From the NCBI GenBank assembly GCA_002311455.1, contig DCAJ01000100.1:4930-10912 (forward strand): a DNA stretch of 5,983 bases, in the 5' to 3' direction. Made by a program: the position numbers and the translations under genes. Source of the stretch: Anaerolineales bacterium UBA1136 (GTDB lineage Bacteria > Chloroflexota > Anaerolineae > Anaerolineales > UBA11657). The notes under the pieces were generated by a model that searched no databases, was not told the origin of the DNA, and saw only the letters and a list, made by a program, of their open reading frames with translations. Numbering within the stretch: the stretch's first letter is position 1; every line of letters begins with the position of its first letter. Positions 4,917 through 5,983 of this stretch are shown one piece after another.

Positions 4917-5096
4917 ATGGGAGTATTAAGTATACGCACGATTAGTTTTTTGTCAGGTGCCCGATGTGGAGCAGCAGTTGTTGCTGTGGCAATATTGTTT
5001 TTTGCACCTACTGCAGGGAGTAAAATCCGAAAAAGTGCGATGGTTAGAATTGGTAATCTTGTTGAAAAGGCAAGGCAAACCAGAGCACAAGAGTAA
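4917..5096 (+). CDS. Small YtxH-like membrane protein, 59 residues
   Basis: A short plus-strand gene, the only one in the window. The protein begins MGVLSIRTISFLSGARCGAA, followed by one hydrophobic segment (about residues 16-30, GARCGAAVVAVAILFFAP) and then the motif APTAGSKIRKS, ending in a basic amphipathic tail (NLVEKARQTRAQE). The order Gly/Ala-rich membrane helix, A-P-x-x-G-x-x-x-R, helical tail is the signature of the YtxH/general-stress small protein family, usually 60-120 residues, anchored in the cytoplasmic membrane with the tail in the cytoplasm; its molecular role is poorly known. The start is the only ATG in frame with the upstream promoter; the frame remains open upstream without another usual start codon. 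There is no Shine-Dalgarno. The tail is shorter than usual, so a decayed copy cannot be excluded. A 63-codon antisense frame over it is Cys-rich and unconvincing. Confidence 0.68.
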   Translation: MGVLSIRTISFLSGARCGAAVVAVAILFFAPTAGSKIRKSAMVRIGNLVEKARQTRAQE

Positions 5097-5154
5097 TAGT
5101 CGCCAATAGTTGATCTGGTTGTAACAGCCTAGATTCATTGACACAAGTTCTCAA

Positions 5155-5983
5155 TTAGTATGTTGCAATATGATAACGAGCCAGTTCGGTAGTATATGGT
5201 GTTGTAGCAGCAACAACGATTGTTGAACCAAACGCAATTTCGAATTCTGCCTTACCATCTTTTACTTCTACTGTAGTTACCTCTTTATTTTGTTTGTTCA
5301 CTACTTGTATTAGCCAGCTCTGTGGAAGTATATTGTCAAATCTTACCCATCCATTGGATTCCCATCCACCATCTCCATTCTCGAAATCTTCCTCATAGTC
5401 TATTTCTCTGATGGAGATGTCATCTAGCATGAAGCCGGGATTGTTAATGGCAGCATCAGTTATATATTCGAATCTGATCAGAATGTTATGTCCTGTGAAC
5501 GCACTTAAATCTACTGATTCTTGTATCCATTTCGGTTGTTTTCCTTCGCCTGAATTGTTGTTGTAACCCCAATCTAGATTGTTCCCAGAGGGATTGTAAT
5601 CAGTGCCTCGAGGAGTCTTGATGATTTGCCAAGTTGCACCGTGGTCTGTTGACACTAGCAAATACACATAATCATAATTATTTTCTAATGACCACCATGC
5701 CCAATAGTTTAGTGTAGCTGCAGTAACTGCAGTCAGGTCTACTAGCTTTGTGAGTGTTGTGTCACTGCTATCATGTCTGTTACTCCAAACCATAAATTTT
5801 CCAGAATGTGGACGTACATTTGCCACGCCAATCTGATTGGAACCAGTGAACACAACTTTTGTAGGAAAAGTACAATCAGTTTCTATGTAGTCGGCCCCAT
5901 ATTGATGTACAGTTAGTTCTCCAGATATTGAGTTGCAGCCCATAGTTTCACTTGATATTGCAAGTGGAGCATCTGGATAATTA
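5155..5983 (-). CDS. Immune inhibitor A (M6)-type secreted protein, C-terminal part
   Basis: The frame is open to the right edge, so the 5' end is missing; 275 residues are visible, beginning NYPDAPLAISSETMGCNSIS. The ATG at 5943 is internal and not the start. A jelly-roll, MAM-like domain spans about residues 43-192: HSGKFMVWSNRHDSSDTTLT, then LNYWAWWSLENNYDYVYLLV, STDHGATW, IQESVDLSAFTGHNILIRFE and NPGFMLDDISI. A second, smaller beta domain follows (DFENGDGGWESNGWVRFDNI, LPQSWLIQVV). This arrangement matches the non-catalytic C-terminal region of InhA-like M6 metalloproteases in Chloroflexota as I recall them. The M6 zinc site (HEXXH) would lie upstream and cannot be checked. There is no LPXTG or membrane anchor, so the protein is probably released. 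It converges with the YtxH-like gene, with 58 bases between stops and no hairpin terminator. Confidence 0.82.
   Translation of the reverse strand, partial: NYPDAPLAISSETMGCNSISGELTVHQYGADYIETDCTFPTKVVFTGSNQIGVANVRPHSGKFMVWSNRHDSSDTTLTKLVDLTAVTAATLNYWAWWSLENNYDYVYLLVSTDHGATWQIIKTPRGTDYNPSGNNLDWGYNNNSGEGKQPKWIQESVDLSAFTGHNILIRFEYITDAAINNPGFMLDDISIREIDYEEDFENGDGGWESNGWVRFDNILPQSWLIQVVNKQNKEVTTVEVKDGKAEFEIAFGSTIVVAATTPYTTELARYHIATY

Noticed and set aside
4953..5144. Minus-strand 63-codon Cys-rich frame
   Set aside because: It is antisense to the YtxH-like gene, has no Shine-Dalgarno, and its residue composition looks like the complement of Ala/Gly/Val codons.

Overview
The window is moderately AT-rich bacterial DNA, densely coding and almost entirely on the minus strand. 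Several proteins look like Chloroflexota families as I remember them: an immune-inhibitor-A-type secreted protein, a Clp ATPase beginning MMRFDRFTERAQDAA, a small conserved protein with an RHVSADEID-type motif, and a mevalonate-pathway decarboxylase. My best guess is therefore an uncultured, fairly low-GC member of Chloroflexota. This rests on protein resemblance only; there is no rRNA or other phylogenetic marker here.

Layout, in minus-strand transcription order (right to left). 5983-5155: C-terminal part of a secreted InhA/M6-type protein, entering from beyond the right edge. 4730-3870: a classical short-chain dehydrogenase/reductase. 3811-3386: a 141-residue conserved protein of unknown function with its own good sigma70-like promoter. 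3224-2409: a lipoprotein with a long acidic linker and two LysM domains, starting at GTG behind a perfect Shine-Dalgarno. 2067-844: a diphosphomevalonate (or phosphomevalonate) decarboxylase, followed four bases later by a Nudix hydrolase (839-333); these two clearly form an operon. 194-1: the N-terminal 64 residues of a ClpB/ClpC-type ATPase, running off the left edge. The only plus-strand gene is a 59-codon YtxH-like membrane protein at 4917-5096, which is easy to miss because of its size; it has a TTTACC-N17-TATAAT promoter and converges on the InhA-type gene.

The genes do not form one pathway. They read as housekeeping and cell-envelope functions: isoprenoid precursor synthesis with a nucleotide or diphosphate clean-up enzyme, proteostasis, a peptidoglycan-binding lipoprotein, a small envelope protein and a secreted protease-family protein. 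Structured noncoding DNA is concentrated in three gaps: a 22-bp-period direct repeat before clp (288-326), a perfect 18-bp-stem hairpin after the LysM gene (2330-2375), and a near-perfect 20-bp palindrome before the LysM gene (3301-3320). I see no mobile element, CRISPR array, tRNA or rRNA, and no convincing new defence or biosynthetic system. The most useful leads are the small YtxH-like gene, the N-terminally extended decarboxylase coupled to a Nudix enzyme, and the clp upstream repeats.
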